A stretch of 54,454 nucleotides of DNA from Methanomicrobiales archaeon (GCA_012729535.1 JAAYCY010000081.1:1-54454), one strand, 5' to 3'. Shown: positions 18,287-28,184, counted from the stretch's first letter. Numbers and translations: made by a program. Notes: generated by a model not told the origin, from the letters alone.

Positions 18287-19431
18287 TTATATCTCCTGTG
18301 CGGCAATGAGCGAAGCGTACATCCCATCCAAAGCCATCAGTTCTTGGTGTGTCCCCTGCTCAATTATCTCTCCCTGATTGAGCACAAGGATCTTATCTGC
18401 ATGTACCACCGTGCTGAGCCGATGTGCAATCATAAACACAGTTCTCCCTTTCATCAATTCCCGAATGGTATTCCGGACCATCAATTCTGTTCCCGTATCG
18501 AGGTTACTGGTCGCCTCATCCATGATAAGGACCGGAGCATTTTTGAGAATTGCCCGGGCGATTGCTACTCTCTGACGTTCTCCGCCTGAAAGGCGAATAC
18601 CCCGCTCGCCTACAAGCGTTTCGTAACCCTCCGGAGTCCCTCTATGAAATCATGTATCCTGGCAAACTTTGCTGCCTGCTCTATCTCCTGATCGGTCGCA
18701 TCAGCTCTTCCCACCCGGATATTTTCCCGGATAGATGTATTGAACAGAAAGATATCCTGGGTAACAATGGAAATGGTTTTCCGCAGATCCGAAAGACGGA
18801 GATCCCGGATATCATGCCCATCAAGCCTGATAATCCCCTTTTCAGGATCCCAAAACCGCATGAGAAGATGGGTTAGGGTTGTCTTTCCCGCTCCTGTCAT
18901 TCCAACAATTGCAGCAGTAGTACCTGAAGGGATCGAGAATAAAACTCCTTTCAGTACATATGGTTCCGTTTTCCCGTATCTAAACCAGATATCCGAGACC
19001 TCAAGGGTTGGAGCAGTTGAAATTGTAACTGAAGGAGTACCATTCTCACTTACCACGGGAGTATCATCCATGACAGCGAAAAATCGTTTTGCCCCGGCAA
19101 TTGTCATACTGAGTTGTTTTGAAACCTCGACAACTTCCTTCATTGCTGTGAATGCCCCGGCGGATAAAATTACAGTAATTGGAAGAAAGAAGGAATTTAT
19201 CTCACCCATTTGAGTAAGGATAGTTGCTACCACGAGAATAATTACAATACCACCAGATACGAGAACAGCATACGAAGCGGATGCACAGCGAGACAAATAC
19301 CCGGTGTAATGCCCGATGCCTCTTCTGCCCGCACCCGGAGATGAAAAAACGAGCGGAAATGCCGGATCAGATGATCGACAAGATCTTATCTGAAACGGTT
19401 CCCTACCTGGAGGGAGTTTCCCGATTTTCAT
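18287..19431 (-). pseudogene. Decayed ABC exporter (fused membrane and ATPase domains)
   Basis: This is the remainder of a multidrug/lipid-type ABC exporter half-transporter. The 3' part carries Walker B and after ([11 protein letters not shown], then [20 protein letters not shown]). The signature ([16 protein letters not shown]) lies in that same frame upstream. Walker A (GMTGAGKTTLTHLLMRFW) is in another frame, joined after a one-base shift near 18625. Upstream of about 19260 the membrane domain is again out of frame: DLVDHLIRHFRSFFHLRVRA is readable in a third frame. Sequence homology stops around 19440, so the first membrane helices are lost. Normal length would be near 580 residues. Confidence 0.85.
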
Positions 19432-19439
19432 ACTCCATC

Positions 19440-20174
19440 TAATTAGAAGGAAGGTTTATTTTGATTCTAAAGGATAATACCTAGTGCAATTAAAATTATC
19501 GTTCAATTTGGAAACATCATGCTATTTACTGTTTAATTTCAGTGTAATATCTTCAATTAAGCAACGAAACTTTGATAATATGATGATAATGGATTGTCAG
19601 AACCTGCTGGATTTATCGTTAAAATGATCGGTTCTATAAAATAATACAAAACAAAAAAATTTTTAATTAGTAATATCATAATGATATATTGTACTACAGC
19701 AATGAGACGGTGTAAGAGGAAGATGTACAACCAGAGAGAAGAGAAATTCCGATTCATGCAGTTATGCTTTCATTATCCGGGCAACACCAGCTAGTCTCCT
19801 GCTGTAATGCCTCTTATGCACTTTGATATTCTTCATCGGTCTGCCCGGATATAATCTTTAAGAATTACTATAATCTCCTTCCAATATTGATTAATATTAT
19901 TAAATTCTTTTGAGCAAATTCATAATTCATGTATTGTAAATTTATTCTTTGTACAAATTATAAAATTATTATTCTATATGAACAAAAATTATATCGTACT
20001 ACTGCAAGGGTTTAGTGAAGAGGTATAGTACATACACACTCCGTTTATACATGAGTAGCAATAAACAAGTATTTTCGTGATCAAAGGGTATTCCTGCCGG
20101 AAGAACACCTAAATTAAAACCCTTACAGAAAACCTCTTCTTATCGTTGTATTATTCTGTATATCGGTTGATTAT
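19440..20174. other. Gene-free stretch with a methyltransferase-like fragment
   Basis: No gene is supported. At 20087-20135 the DNA resembles the start of the decayed methyltransferase at 3918-3965: both carry a CCGG, ACACxTAAATT, AAACCxxTACAG pattern in the same order. This suggests a second fossil of the same family. The remainder is AT-rich. Confidence 0.35.
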
Positions 20175-21473
20175 TTATGAAACACCGGTTGTCATGCTCC
20201 GTTTCATCTCTTCCATTACAATTTTTATATTCTGTAATGCCGAAATCAAATGAGCCGTTTCAATCTCCTCTTCTCCAAGTTTCGATGCTTCGATTGCCTT
20301 TTTTGCATAATCCATTGATTTCTCTATTGAACCGGTAATTTCATTGATTGCCTGCGCTTTTTCTGTTGCGTTTGGTGACAATGAGTACGTTGAACTGGTT
20401 ACCATGTAATCATAAACAAGGTCCAGTACCGTTTCAATGTATTCAGATGCCCGGGAATAATCCCTTTTATTGAGAGCAGATTCAACCATTGTCAGTTCAT
20501 GTAATGTCCGGGACATCATGGTAGCAGAAACAGAATTAAAATTTGAATCATCATAGACCTGGTCCAAAGATATCTCTTTTTCAATCTCTGGGTCTTTTGT
20601 TAGCGTTGGTTCTCGGGTAAGGGTGGTGGAATTTTCGATAACTGGTTTGGCAAGAGTGTCTGATGGTGTGTCATGTACATCTGGAATCATCATATTATCC
20701 TGATTATTAGGGCCCGGATTTGCCATCAGCAATCCTGCATTCCAGAAAACAAGTCCGATGATACATATTATTGCACATGCAGAAAGGGCAATCCACCAAC
20801 CTTTTATTCCGTCCTGCTGGTCCTGTTTTTCCTGAATGATAGTGCCTGTATCAACATTTCTGGTTTCTGCCTGGAATACATCATCTGCATTACCTGTTTG
20901 TATTATGGGTTCAGTGCAGTGTGCACCCTGATATTGTATCTCATCATCAAAACCAGCCCCTTCTTCATCGTGAAAAATGCTGGAAAAACCATCATGTTCA
21001 TCTAAAAAAGAAGAATCATGAGCATTAACCTGGTTTTTGATTTCTCTGACATCATCCAGGTTTTCTTCTGCGACCTGGAGATCTTCTTCTATTGAAAATT
21101 CTCCCTCTTCTTCAATGGAGGTGAAATTATCAGGGATCCCGGTAACTAGTATTGGTTTTTTAAGCCGTACCGTTTGAGTGAGTTCTTCGGGTCTGATATA
21201 TGTACATTCATCGATTTCAAAGGTATTACGTAGTTTTTCCAGGATCTTTTCACGATTTTTCTTACAGACCGGGTTATCTGGATCTAATCGAAGTGCGGTA
21301 TCAACAGCAGATAATGCCTCAGAATAGTTACCGGTTTTTGAAAGTGCAACACTTAACGCATTCCATACCTTGACATTATCCGGCTCTTTTTTGCTTGCAT
21401 GACTCAGAGTATTGGCAGCATCTTTGAATTTTCCATCACGAAACAGTGCAAGACCCTTCTTAAATTGATCCAT
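20175..21473 (-). CDS. TPR-repeat protein with one membrane anchor
   Basis: This 432-residue protein begins with two to three TPR repeats (residues about 1-80, with AANTLSHASKKEPDNVKVWN and YSEALSAVDTALRLDPDNP). An acidic linker rich in Glu and Asp follows (about 100-225). A single membrane helix WWIALSACAIICIIGLVFW lies near 235-255, and a C-terminal helical domain follows that has IETVLDLVYDYMVTSS and IEKSMDYAKKAIEASK. The N-terminal TPRs are probably cytoplasmic and the C-terminal domain external. The function is unknown; such proteins organise membrane assemblies. It lies 54 bases after the PEP carboxylase gene on the same strand. Confidence 0.75.
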   Translation of the reverse strand: MDQFKKGLALFRDGKFKDAANTLSHASKKEPDNVKVWNALSVALSKTGNYSEALSAVDTALRLDPDNPVCKKNREKILEKLRNTFEIDECTYIRPEELTQTVRLKKPILVTGIPDNFTSIEEEGEFSIEEDLQVAEENLDDVREIKNQVNAHDSSFLDEHDGFSSIFHDEEGAGFDDEIQYQGAHCTEPIIQTGNADDVFQAETRNVDTGTIIQEKQDQQDGIKGWWIALSACAIICIIGLVFWNAGLLMANPGPNNQDNMMIPDVHDTPSDTLAKPVIENSTTLTREPTLTKDPEIEKEISLDQVYDDSNFNSVSATMMSRTLHELTMVESALNKRDYSRASEYIETVLDLVYDYMVTSSTYSLSPNATEKAQAINEITGSIEKSMDYAKKAIEASKLGEEEIETAHLISALQNIKIVMEEMKRSMTTGVS

Positions 21474-21526
21474 GTGTTATGCTGGTAACATATTCGCTCC
21501 AGGCATAAGAGGTAATCGGAAAAAAA

Positions 21527-23005
21527 TCATCCGAGGAACTTCCTGATAGCTGCAGCCTGGATTATCTTGTCCTGAACACTGTTGATCTGGCAGGATGTAA
21601 CTGCCTTTTCAATCTGTTCTGAAAGGATGAGATGTTCCTGATCTGGTTCTATATCTATCCAGTCTGGAAGAACAGATTTCAGTTCAACTGGAAAATAAGG
21701 TGATTCCTGGTTTAAGAATCTCCCTGCATCTGAAAGGTCATTGGTGATGTACTTGTACTGATCCATGACAAAATCACGGTCTTTATCACTCAGGGCATCA
21801 AGCCCAAGAATTTCAGGTGGAATACCGATTGAATAGAGTGCAGCAGTGACGGTAATAGCACGGGGAAGTGAAACTCCCCCCATGTTTCGGGAATAACCAA
21901 ACAATCCGACATGAAGTTTTCTTTTCCTTCGACTGGGGATATATGCTGCGACCCGGTTGATGAGTGGAGCTAATGATTGGATCTGTTTCTGGTATCCCTC
22001 TGCATACCGGTCAATAAGTGATATGGCATAGGTATCATCAATTTCCCTGGCAGGTTTAATTTCCCGTTCTTCAAGGTAACGGATAGCATTTTTTGCCTCC
22101 TCAAGGTTTGTATCATACTTAAACGCTGATTGAATGGTGAAGGTATAAGCACCTGCATACTCATCAGTTACCCGCTCTACAGTGTCAGGTCGTAAATTTC
22201 CCCTGAATGGTGCAGAACCTGCTCCGATTATGGGATAAACTGGAATTCCTGTCTCCTCTGTAAGAAGGTGCAAACGCCAAAGTCCAATCTTGTTTAATAG
22301 CACTGCACCGATTTGTCCATAATTAACTGCCGGATCTGACCTGGCAAAAAAGACCCGCTGGTAGGTAAGTTCCTTATCCTGGAAATATCTTTTAAGAATA
22401 GAATCAGCATTCAGGATACCATCTTTATCCTCAAAGAGAGGAATGACATTGATCTTATCCGGATGAAATGCCCCAATCCAGTCTGCAATTGTGATATCTC
22501 TTCCACCAAGTCTTTTATGCTGCTGACCAACGACGAAATCACAATAATACTGGTAGATGTTATCGATGGATGCAAAAGAGGTCGTCATTGGAAGAATGAC
22601 TTCAAAAATTGGTGCCAGATCATCTCCATAGCAATGACTGGCTACATCATATGACCGTGGAATAGAACCCAGTGTCTCAAGAAGGATTTTTGCCTCGGTT
22701 CGTTCTATATCAGGATTTGGGACACGGAGGGTAAGAAACAGGTCCCGACCCAGGTGGTGTTCTTTAAAAAATTCACTGTATCTTGAGAGCAGTTTCTTTA
22801 CTACGTAGTTATCTACTTCCTTTCCTTCACAATCCCACATCTGTTCAGTACATCCAAGATGCGAGTAAATGTAGTAGGCTTCTTTTACTTCATCTTCACC
22901 TGTCAATTCAATATTTTCTGTAAAAAACGGAGTATGGACATTATCAGGGTGCTGGGTGCTCATCGTCTTTGGAATCTTTGGTATCCAGCCATACTGTTCT
23001 TTCAT
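21527..23005 (-). CDS. ppcA: Archaeal-type phosphoenolpyruvate carboxylase
   Basis: This 492-residue enzyme makes oxaloacetate from PEP and bicarbonate for biosynthesis. It is of the archaeal short type (PF14010), half as long as the bacterial and plant enzyme. The N-terminus carries the family mark MSTQHPDNVHTPFF (residues about 15-28). Further conserved parts are EAYYIYSHLGCTEQMWDCEG and GLFGYSRNMGGVSLPRAIT. The genome context does not suggest an operon. Methanogens with an incomplete reductive TCA cycle use it to supply aspartate and glutamate. Confidence 0.93.
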   Translation of the reverse strand: MKEQYGWIPKIPKTMSTQHPDNVHTPFFTENIELTGEDEVKEAYYIYSHLGCTEQMWDCEGKEVDNYVVKKLLSRYSEFFKEHHLGRDLFLTLRVPNPDIERTEAKILLETLGSIPRSYDVASHCYGDDLAPIFEVILPMTTSFASIDNIYQYYCDFVVGQQHKRLGGRDITIADWIGAFHPDKINVIPLFEDKDGILNADSILKRYFQDKELTYQRVFFARSDPAVNYGQIGAVLLNKIGLWRLHLLTEETGIPVYPIIGAGSAPFRGNLRPDTVERVTDEYAGAYTFTIQSAFKYDTNLEEAKNAIRYLEEREIKPAREIDDTYAISLIDRYAEGYQKQIQSLAPLINRVAAYIPSRRKRKLHVGLFGYSRNMGGVSLPRAITVTAALYSIGIPPEILGLDALSDKDRDFVMDQYKYITNDLSDAGRFLNQESPYFPVELKSVLPDWIDIEPDQEHLILSEQIEKAVTSCQINSVQDKIIQAAAIRKFLG

Positions 23006-23101
23006 ATGTTTTCAGTATGGTATGGAGTTTATTATGCATCATTCTTCTGCATCATGAACTCATTGCCAATTCATTCTTCTCTATCTGATTCAATTTATTT
23101 T

Positions 23102-24445
23102 TTATTGCTCCGGATAATACCCAATCGCAAGAATGGTGCAATCATCACTCTGGGGATTATCTCCGGTCCATTGCCTTACTTCCTTATTGAGAAATTTGAC
23201 TACGTCTTCAGGTTTAAAAAAGGGTTTTTCATTGAGTCTTTGGACAACCTGTTCAAATCCATAGAGTTCTTCTCCCCGTTCTGCCTCGGTTACTCCATCA
23301 CTGACGATGGTAAGAATATCGCCTGGTTTTAAAGTCAGTTTCCTGGAAATATATTCTTCATCTTCCATGATACCAGCGGGTAAATTTCCATCAGGTTCCA
23401 GCCCATAAGTCCCTGAACGGCTGATAATAAACGGGGGAGGGTGTCCTGCATTACAAAAAGTTACTTCTCCTGTATCCGGGCATATGTGGCCTGTAATAAG
23501 AGTTAAGAATTGTTTATTGTCACCATCTTCAAGAAATGAGCGATTTACTTCACTGACCAGTGCACAGGGGTTTTTTGTCTCACGAAGCCTGGAACGGAGG
23601 ATCATCCGGGTTGATGACATGAGAAGTGCTGCGGGGACCCCTTTTCCTGACACATCTCCCAGGGCAAAATAGAGACTTCCGTCTTCAAGCTTGCGATAAT
23701 CATAGAGATCTCCTCCAATGTATGACACGGGGATCAGGGATGCAGCCAGGTTCAGGCTTTTCCATGTAAAAGTCTGCCCGGGAAGAGAGTCGAGCTGGAT
23801 CTGTCGTGCAGCCTGTAGTTCTCCTTCTATCTTGTATGATCTCCGGGTATTTTCTGCTTCAGTTCTTAAATTGTTGATGATGAATACAAAAATCACGAGC
23901 CCGGCGATAGTAGGAAGGAAGATGTCTAATATTCCTTCCAGTATTTCTCCAGGTTCCAGAATTTCAGGGCGGATTCCCGTTTCTCCAATACTAAACTGGA
24001 TAATTCCAATCAGACATCCAAGAAAAAAGACATGGGGTATCCGGACAATGTTATTTCTGTTAATTTGCCAGAATATTCCTCCGATGATTCCGGAAAGGAG
24101 GGTTATCAGACACGCTGCCGGCTCTATGGGGTTTCCAGTGGCAGTCTGGAGCAGCATTCCAAGAACTCCTGCTAAAAATCCCCCGGCAATACCTGATATC
24201 AGTCCGGCAATAACCGGTCCGAGAACCTGTATGCTGATAAAATACGGTCCTATCTCTACACCGGTAAGGATTCCGTACAGGTAAAAAATTCCCCCGATAA
24301 GTGTCATAAAAAGGACAGAAAACGGCGAAAAATTTCTTGTTACAAAAACACTGGCATATCTTGTCCTGGTAAGGAAATATGCAATAAGACATAATACTGC
24401 AACACCATCACAGAGATCTACAAGACGTTCCAGTTCAAAAACCAT
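23102..24445 (-). CDS. Membrane-bound SpoIIE-type PP2C phosphatase
   Basis: From the ATG at 24445 (MVFELERLVDL, preceded by GTGAGGG) the protein has 447 residues. Residues about 10-185 hold a multi-helix domain resembling the 5TM sensor of LytS-type receptors (GGIFYLYGILTGVEIGPYF, then LSGIIGGIFWQI). A coiled link with EGELQAARQIQLDSLPGQ follows. The phosphatase domain (about 225-447) shows the metal-binding GGDLYDY and GDVSGKGVPAALLM, then VSDGVTEAERG and NPQSDDCTILAI. Such phosphatases switch partner anti-sigma or STAS-type proteins in bacteria; no partner is adjacent here. Confidence 0.85.
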   Translation of the reverse strand: MVFELERLVDLCDGVAVLCLIAYFLTRTRYASVFVTRNFSPFSVLFMTLIGGIFYLYGILTGVEIGPYFISIQVLGPVIAGLISGIAGGFLAGVLGMLLQTATGNPIEPAACLITLLSGIIGGIFWQINRNNIVRIPHVFFLGCLIGIIQFSIGETGIRPEILEPGEILEGILDIFLPTIAGLVIFVFIINNLRTEAENTRRSYKIEGELQAARQIQLDSLPGQTFTWKSLNLAASLIPVSYIGGDLYDYRKLEDGSLYFALGDVSGKGVPAALLMSSTRMILRSRLRETKNPCALVSEVNRSFLEDGDNKQFLTLITGHICPDTGEVTFCNAGHPPPFIISRSGTYGLEPDGNLPAGIMEDEEYISRKLTLKPGDILTIVSDGVTEAERGEELYGFEQVVQRLNEKPFFKPEDVVKFLNKEVRQWTGDNPQSDDCTILAIGYYPEQ

Positions 24446-24820
24446 GATGCCCTCACTTGTGCATATTTTCCGAATTATCTCATGATATTTTTTATGATGT
24501 ACCAGGAAAAAACACAACGCTGATCCGGTAAATACAGGATACTCGTGTTATCCACAGTGTTTAAGAGATGAAAGCATATATAGGGATATGGATTGCTCAA
24601 TTTCTACTCCCGGTTTTCAGTCTCTATTTTCCTTTTGCATTAATGAGAATATTTGTCTGAAAAGATCCATGCTCAGACCAATGTATGATATGCTTTTAAT
24701 GTTACGTTCAGAAAAAGAATATTCGGAATTGTAAGAGCGTATTATCCGGTACAAAACACCTCAATGATTAAATATTTACATGTGGATTATTGCTACGGAT
24801 ATTACTGGTGGAGACTCATT

Positions 24821-25984
24821 ATGACTGATATTACTTTTGAACTTCGAAAATTCGTATCTCCTGAGTTTATTATTGGAGTAGATGCTAGGAAACTGGCCGG
24901 AAGATACGCAAAAAATCTGGGTGCCAGTCATGTGTTTCTGGTTACCGGTCCAAATATCATTAAAGCTGGCTGGGTCAGGGATGTCGTAGAAAGCCTGGAT
25001 ATGGAAGGGATTCATCATACGCTATATGCGGATGTTACTCCCAATCCCCGTGACCATGAGGTCATGAAAGGTGCTGAGCTGTATCACAAGGCTGGGTGTG
25101 ACGCGGTTGTTGCCGTCGGGGGAGGAAGCCCTCTTGATTGTGCCAAGGGGATAGGAATTGTAGCATCAAATAATCAGCATGTATTGGAATTTGAAGGCGT
25201 TGATAATGTTTCTATTCCTTCTCCGCCTCTTATCTGTATTCCGACAACAGCGGGATCGGCAGCTGACGTATCACAGTTTGCGATAATTACTGATACCAAA
25301 AGGAAAGTAAAAATTGCAATTATCAGCAAAAAAATTGTCCCGGATATCTCTCTTATTGATCCTATGCCTCTTACTTCACTCACTGCCGAACTTACCGCAC
25401 ATACCGGGATGGATGCCATGGTCCATAGTATTGAAGCATATGTTTCAAATGCGTCCTCTCCGGTTACTGATATCCAGGCACTTGAATCAATCCGCCTTCT
25501 GAGCTTGTACCTTCCTCTTGCTTATCACAATCTGAACCATATCGGATACCGGTACAAGACGATGCTTGGAAGTCTTCTGGCAGGTCTAGCTTTTTCAAAT
25601 GCCAGCCTTGGTGCGGTACATGCAATGGCGCATAGCCTGGGTGGATTTTCAGATCTCCCTCATGGAGAATGCAATGCACTTCTCCTGGAATCAGTTATTG
25701 ACTACAATTTTGATGTATGTCCGGGGAGATATGCAGCGATTGCACAGGCCATGAATATTGACTGCTCTTCCTGTAAAGAATCTGAAGTAAAACAAAAAAT
25801 ATTATCTGCTCTACAAAAACTAAGACTAGAACTGGGTATTACCGAACGTCTCACCGATCTTGGTATCGGCCACGAACATCTTTCCGAGCTGGCAAGATCA
25901 GCAATTAAAGATCCATGTATGGCTACAAATCCTCGTAAACCAACAATATCAGACCTGGAAACCATTTATGGAAAAGCACTCTGA
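24821..25984 (+). CDS. Iron-containing alcohol dehydrogenase
   Basis: This 387-residue NAD(P)-linked group III dehydrogenase (PF00465) interconverts alcohols and aldehydes. The cofactor loop GGGSPLDCAKGIGI lies near residue 95, and metal ligands are likely in TGMDAMVHSIEAY (with His about 198) and in GAVHAMAHSLGGFSDLPHGE (several His about 265-280). The ATG at 24821 has GGTGGAG nine bases upstream; an in-frame ATG at 24764 would add only 19 atypical residues. The 3' end overlaps the start of the kinase-like gene. The preferred alcohol is unknown; in methanogens related enzymes allow growth on secondary alcohols or detoxify aldehydes. Confidence 0.88.
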   Translation: MTDITFELRKFVSPEFIIGVDARKLAGRYAKNLGASHVFLVTGPNIIKAGWVRDVVESLDMEGIHHTLYADVTPNPRDHEVMKGAELYHKAGCDAVVAVGGGSPLDCAKGIGIVASNNQHVLEFEGVDNVSIPSPPLICIPTTAGSAADVSQFAIITDTKRKVKIAIISKKIVPDISLIDPMPLTSLTAELTAHTGMDAMVHSIEAYVSNASSPVTDIQALESIRLLSLYLPLAYHNLNHIGYRYKTMLGSLLAGLAFSNASLGAVHAMAHSLGGFSDLPHGECNALLLESVIDYNFDVCPGRYAAIAQAMNIDCSSCKESEVKQKILSALQKLRLELGITERLTDLGIGHEHLSELARSAIKDPCMATNPRKPTISDLETIYGKAL

Positions 25985-26855
25985 AGAAATGCCAGACTGG
26001 GAAGACCAGAGGATGAAAATCATTGGTCTTGGTGAATCTTCTATCCGGAAGAGTTACTACCCCGAACTGCAGCAGCGTCTCACTGAGCTTGAACAGACAA
26101 ACCAGGATCTGATTGATGCGATTGAAGAAATCCAGGAGAAAGAGTATGAGATCAGGCAGAATTATGAAGAGCTCCGGAATATCCAGGATGCTCTTAATAT
26201 GGCAAGAAAAAAACTCCATCTCCTCAACACCCTGACATTCCAGGATATCCAGAGTGCCATGTTTTCCTTAAACGGGTACCTGACATTGACAAAAGAACTA
26301 GTTCAGGATGAGAAAGCGTCAGATTACCTGGAGAAATCACTGAACCAGTTGCAGAAGATGGAACGGGTTTTTCATGTTGCCAAGCAGTACCAGAATATGG
26401 GTATCCATCCTCCAAAGTGGCAAAACGTTATGCAGGTCTATATTTATGCGGTTTCTCACCTGGATATATCTAAGTATAACCCTGATATCCGTCTTGATGG
26501 CCTGGAAATCTTTGCAGATCCACTTCTCGAAGATGCATTTTTCTATCTTTTGGAAAATTTCATTCAGCATAATATTCATGGAACCGGATACCGGTTCTGG
26601 TATGAAACTGGAGAAGGGATAGTCACCCTAATCCTGCAGGACGACGGCATTGGTATTTTAGATACAAAAAAAGAAGAGATATTTAACCGGGGAAATGGAC
26701 TGAAAGAAGGTATCGGACTCTTTTTGGTCAGAGAAATTCTTTCTATAACAGAAATTACCATTAAAGAAACAGGCGAGTATCAGAAAGGAGCAAGATTTGA
26801 AATAAGTGTTCCTGCTTCAAAGTACCGGCATATCAGTACTGGCAATCAATCATAA
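25968..26855 (+). CDS. Histidine kinase-like protein with Gln at the phosphoacceptor site
   Basis: The protein has 295 residues from ATG 25968, which overlaps the alcohol dehydrogenase by 17 bases (a second ATG at 25989 is possible). Residues about 20-85 form a coiled coil (ELQQRLTELEQTNQDLIDAI). The H-box position reads TLTFQDIQSAMFSLNGYL, aligned with the complete kinase at 40158-41912 as ITRHDISNLVTALAGYL, so Gln92 replaces the His. The ATPase part keeps its N-box (LLENFIQH), G1 (DDGIGI) and G2 (EGIGLFLVREI). It may bind ATP without self-phosphorylating at a His. No PAS or receiver domain is present. Its overlap with the dehydrogenase suggests co-translation. Confidence 0.8.
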   Translation: MEKHSEEMPDWEDQRMKIIGLGESSIRKSYYPELQQRLTELEQTNQDLIDAIEEIQEKEYEIRQNYEELRNIQDALNMARKKLHLLNTLTFQDIQSAMFSLNGYLTLTKELVQDEKASDYLEKSLNQLQKMERVFHVAKQYQNMGIHPPKWQNVMQVYIYAVSHLDISKYNPDIRLDGLEIFADPLLEDAFFYLLENFIQHNIHGTGYRFWYETGEGIVTLILQDDGIGILDTKKEEIFNRGNGLKEGIGLFLVREILSITEITIKETGEYQKGARFEISVPASKYRHISTGNQS

Positions 26856-27401
26856 CTGGAAAAATACCTTTAATCCTATCAGAATTAAGATAAAACCTCC
26901 TAATATGTCTACTTTTTTCCCAAGCAGGTGACCAACCTTTCCTCCGGTGTATATTCCTGCAACAGAAAACACCGCTGATATTATCCCGATGATAAATGAT
27001 GGTATTAAGGGTATTATCTCCAGGAACGCAAATCCTATTCCAACTGCAAGGGCGTCAATGCTTGTTGCTATTGATAGAGTGATGATTGCAAGAATATTGA
27101 ATATATCAGGAGACTCTTCTTTCCTGTCAGAAAAACCTTCATACGTCATTTTTCCTCCTATGATAAAAAGAAGAGCTGCTGCAACAAGATTATCATAGGT
27201 ATTGACAATTTCTGCAAAGCCTGTTCCCAGTACCCATCCAAGCAGTGTCATTCCGCATTGAAATCCTCCAAAAAACAGTGCCAGGATTGCTGCTGCCTTA
27301 ATACGTGACGTCCTTTGATGGGCACCTGCTGCAAACGAAACAGCAAGGCAGTCCATTGCAAGACCGACACCGATTAATAATGAGGTTGAAACAACTTCCA
27401 T
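26850..27401 (-). CDS. mntP: MntP-type manganese efflux protein
   Basis: This 183-residue membrane protein is of the MntP family (DUF204/YebN), which expels Mn(II). Six helices are expected. Typical segments are LIGVGLAMDCLAVSFAAG near the N-terminus and its partner TSIDALAVGIGFAF near residue 113, each with a conserved membrane Asp (AMD and SID) for metal passage. It converges with the kinase-like gene, overlapping it by six bases. No yybP-type riboswitch is visible in the 56 bases upstream. Confidence 0.88.
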   Translation of the reverse strand: MEVVSTSLLIGVGLAMDCLAVSFAAGAHQRTSRIKAAAILALFFGGFQCGMTLLGWVLGTGFAEIVNTYDNLVAAALLFIIGGKMTYEGFSDRKEESPDIFNILAIITLSIATSIDALAVGIGFAFLEIIPLIPSFIIGIISAVFSVAGIYTGGKVGHLLGKKVDILGGFILILIGLKVFFQL

Positions 27402-27457
27402 TTTGCAGGATAATATTTCAATGAAGTGATTAGTATAGTTTGCTTAAAATTTTTTTT

Positions 27458-28144
27458 TTAAAAACTGGTAATATTATACCTTACAGATGTCATCCTCACG
27501 AGAATGGTAACCACCATGCATGCAATAAAGCCGGTAGGGTAGGGAAGAGAAAAATACCAGGCAATGGCATATGCTCCTCCCCCGGCACAGGATGCAATTG
27601 CGTAAAACTGACTCGGTCTGAAGATTTCTGGGATCTTTGCAAATAATATATCTCGTAATACTCCTCCGAATGAGGCGGTTATGATTCCCATGATTGGGGA
27701 AATAATAAGTGGTATCCCGCTCGTTATGGCATACAGGGTTCCAAGATATGCCCACATGCCAATTGCAAAGGAATCTATCAGGGCAAATGAACCAGAAGTC
27801 CCGAACATGAGTCTTGTTATTGATTGAATAATACCTGAGGATCTCGTTTTTTCAGTAGGTTCTTCTCCTGATTTGGGGATAAGGATAATGCCAATGACAC
27901 CTACAATAAAAATGCCGGTAAGATAAATGGGATCCTGGAGCCAGAAGAGAGGATACCTGCCAAGGAGCAGATCTCTGATGGTTCCTCCTCCAACTGCAAC
28001 AATTGCTCCGATCACCAGGGCCCCAAAAAAATCAAGTCCGTTTCTTCGGGCGTCATAGACCCCTGTCGATGCAGAAAGAACGATAGCAATCCATTGTATG
28101 ACGGTCTGAAAAAGGATTAGAATGTCATCAACATCAGGTTCCAT
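27458..28144 (-). CDS. TRIC/UPF0126-type membrane channel
   Basis: This 228-residue protein carries the two UPF0126 repeats of prokaryotic TRIC channels or glycine transporters. The first has GGGTIRDLLLGRYPLFWLQD near residue 52 and the second SFGGVLRDILFAKIPEIFRP near 170, each followed by membrane helices. Conserved GG.xRD motifs are present in both. About seven helices in all. It follows the MntP gene closely on the same strand (57 bases), but common function is not implied. Confidence 0.85.
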   Translation of the reverse strand: MEPDVDDILILFQTVIQWIAIVLSASTGVYDARRNGLDFFGALVIGAIVAVGGGTIRDLLLGRYPLFWLQDPIYLTGIFIVGVIGIILIPKSGEEPTEKTRSSGIIQSITRLMFGTSGSFALIDSFAIGMWAYLGTLYAITSGIPLIISPIMGIITASFGGVLRDILFAKIPEIFRPSQFYAIASCAGGGAYAIAWYFSLPYPTGFIACMVVTILVRMTSVRYNITSF

Positions 28145-28184
28145 TACTTTTTGTTTTACTATATCCTTTTCATGGATTTGTGAA

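Noticed and set aside
18740-19213. Plus-strand frame of 157 codons
   Set aside because: Antisense to the recognisable Walker A part of the decayed ABC exporter.
19557-19757. Minus-strand open frame of 66 codons rich in hydrophobic residues
   Set aside because: Lies in an AT-rich gene-free stretch, where such frames occur by chance; no start signal or family.
22859-23332. Plus-strand frame of 157 codons between PEP carboxylase and the SpoIIE gene
   Set aside because: It overlaps the ends of both well-supported minus-strand genes and is an antisense shadow.
23718-24284. Plus-strand frame of 188 codons
   Set aside because: Lies wholly inside the membrane part of the SpoIIE-type phosphatase gene on the other strand; shadow of its GC-richer codons.
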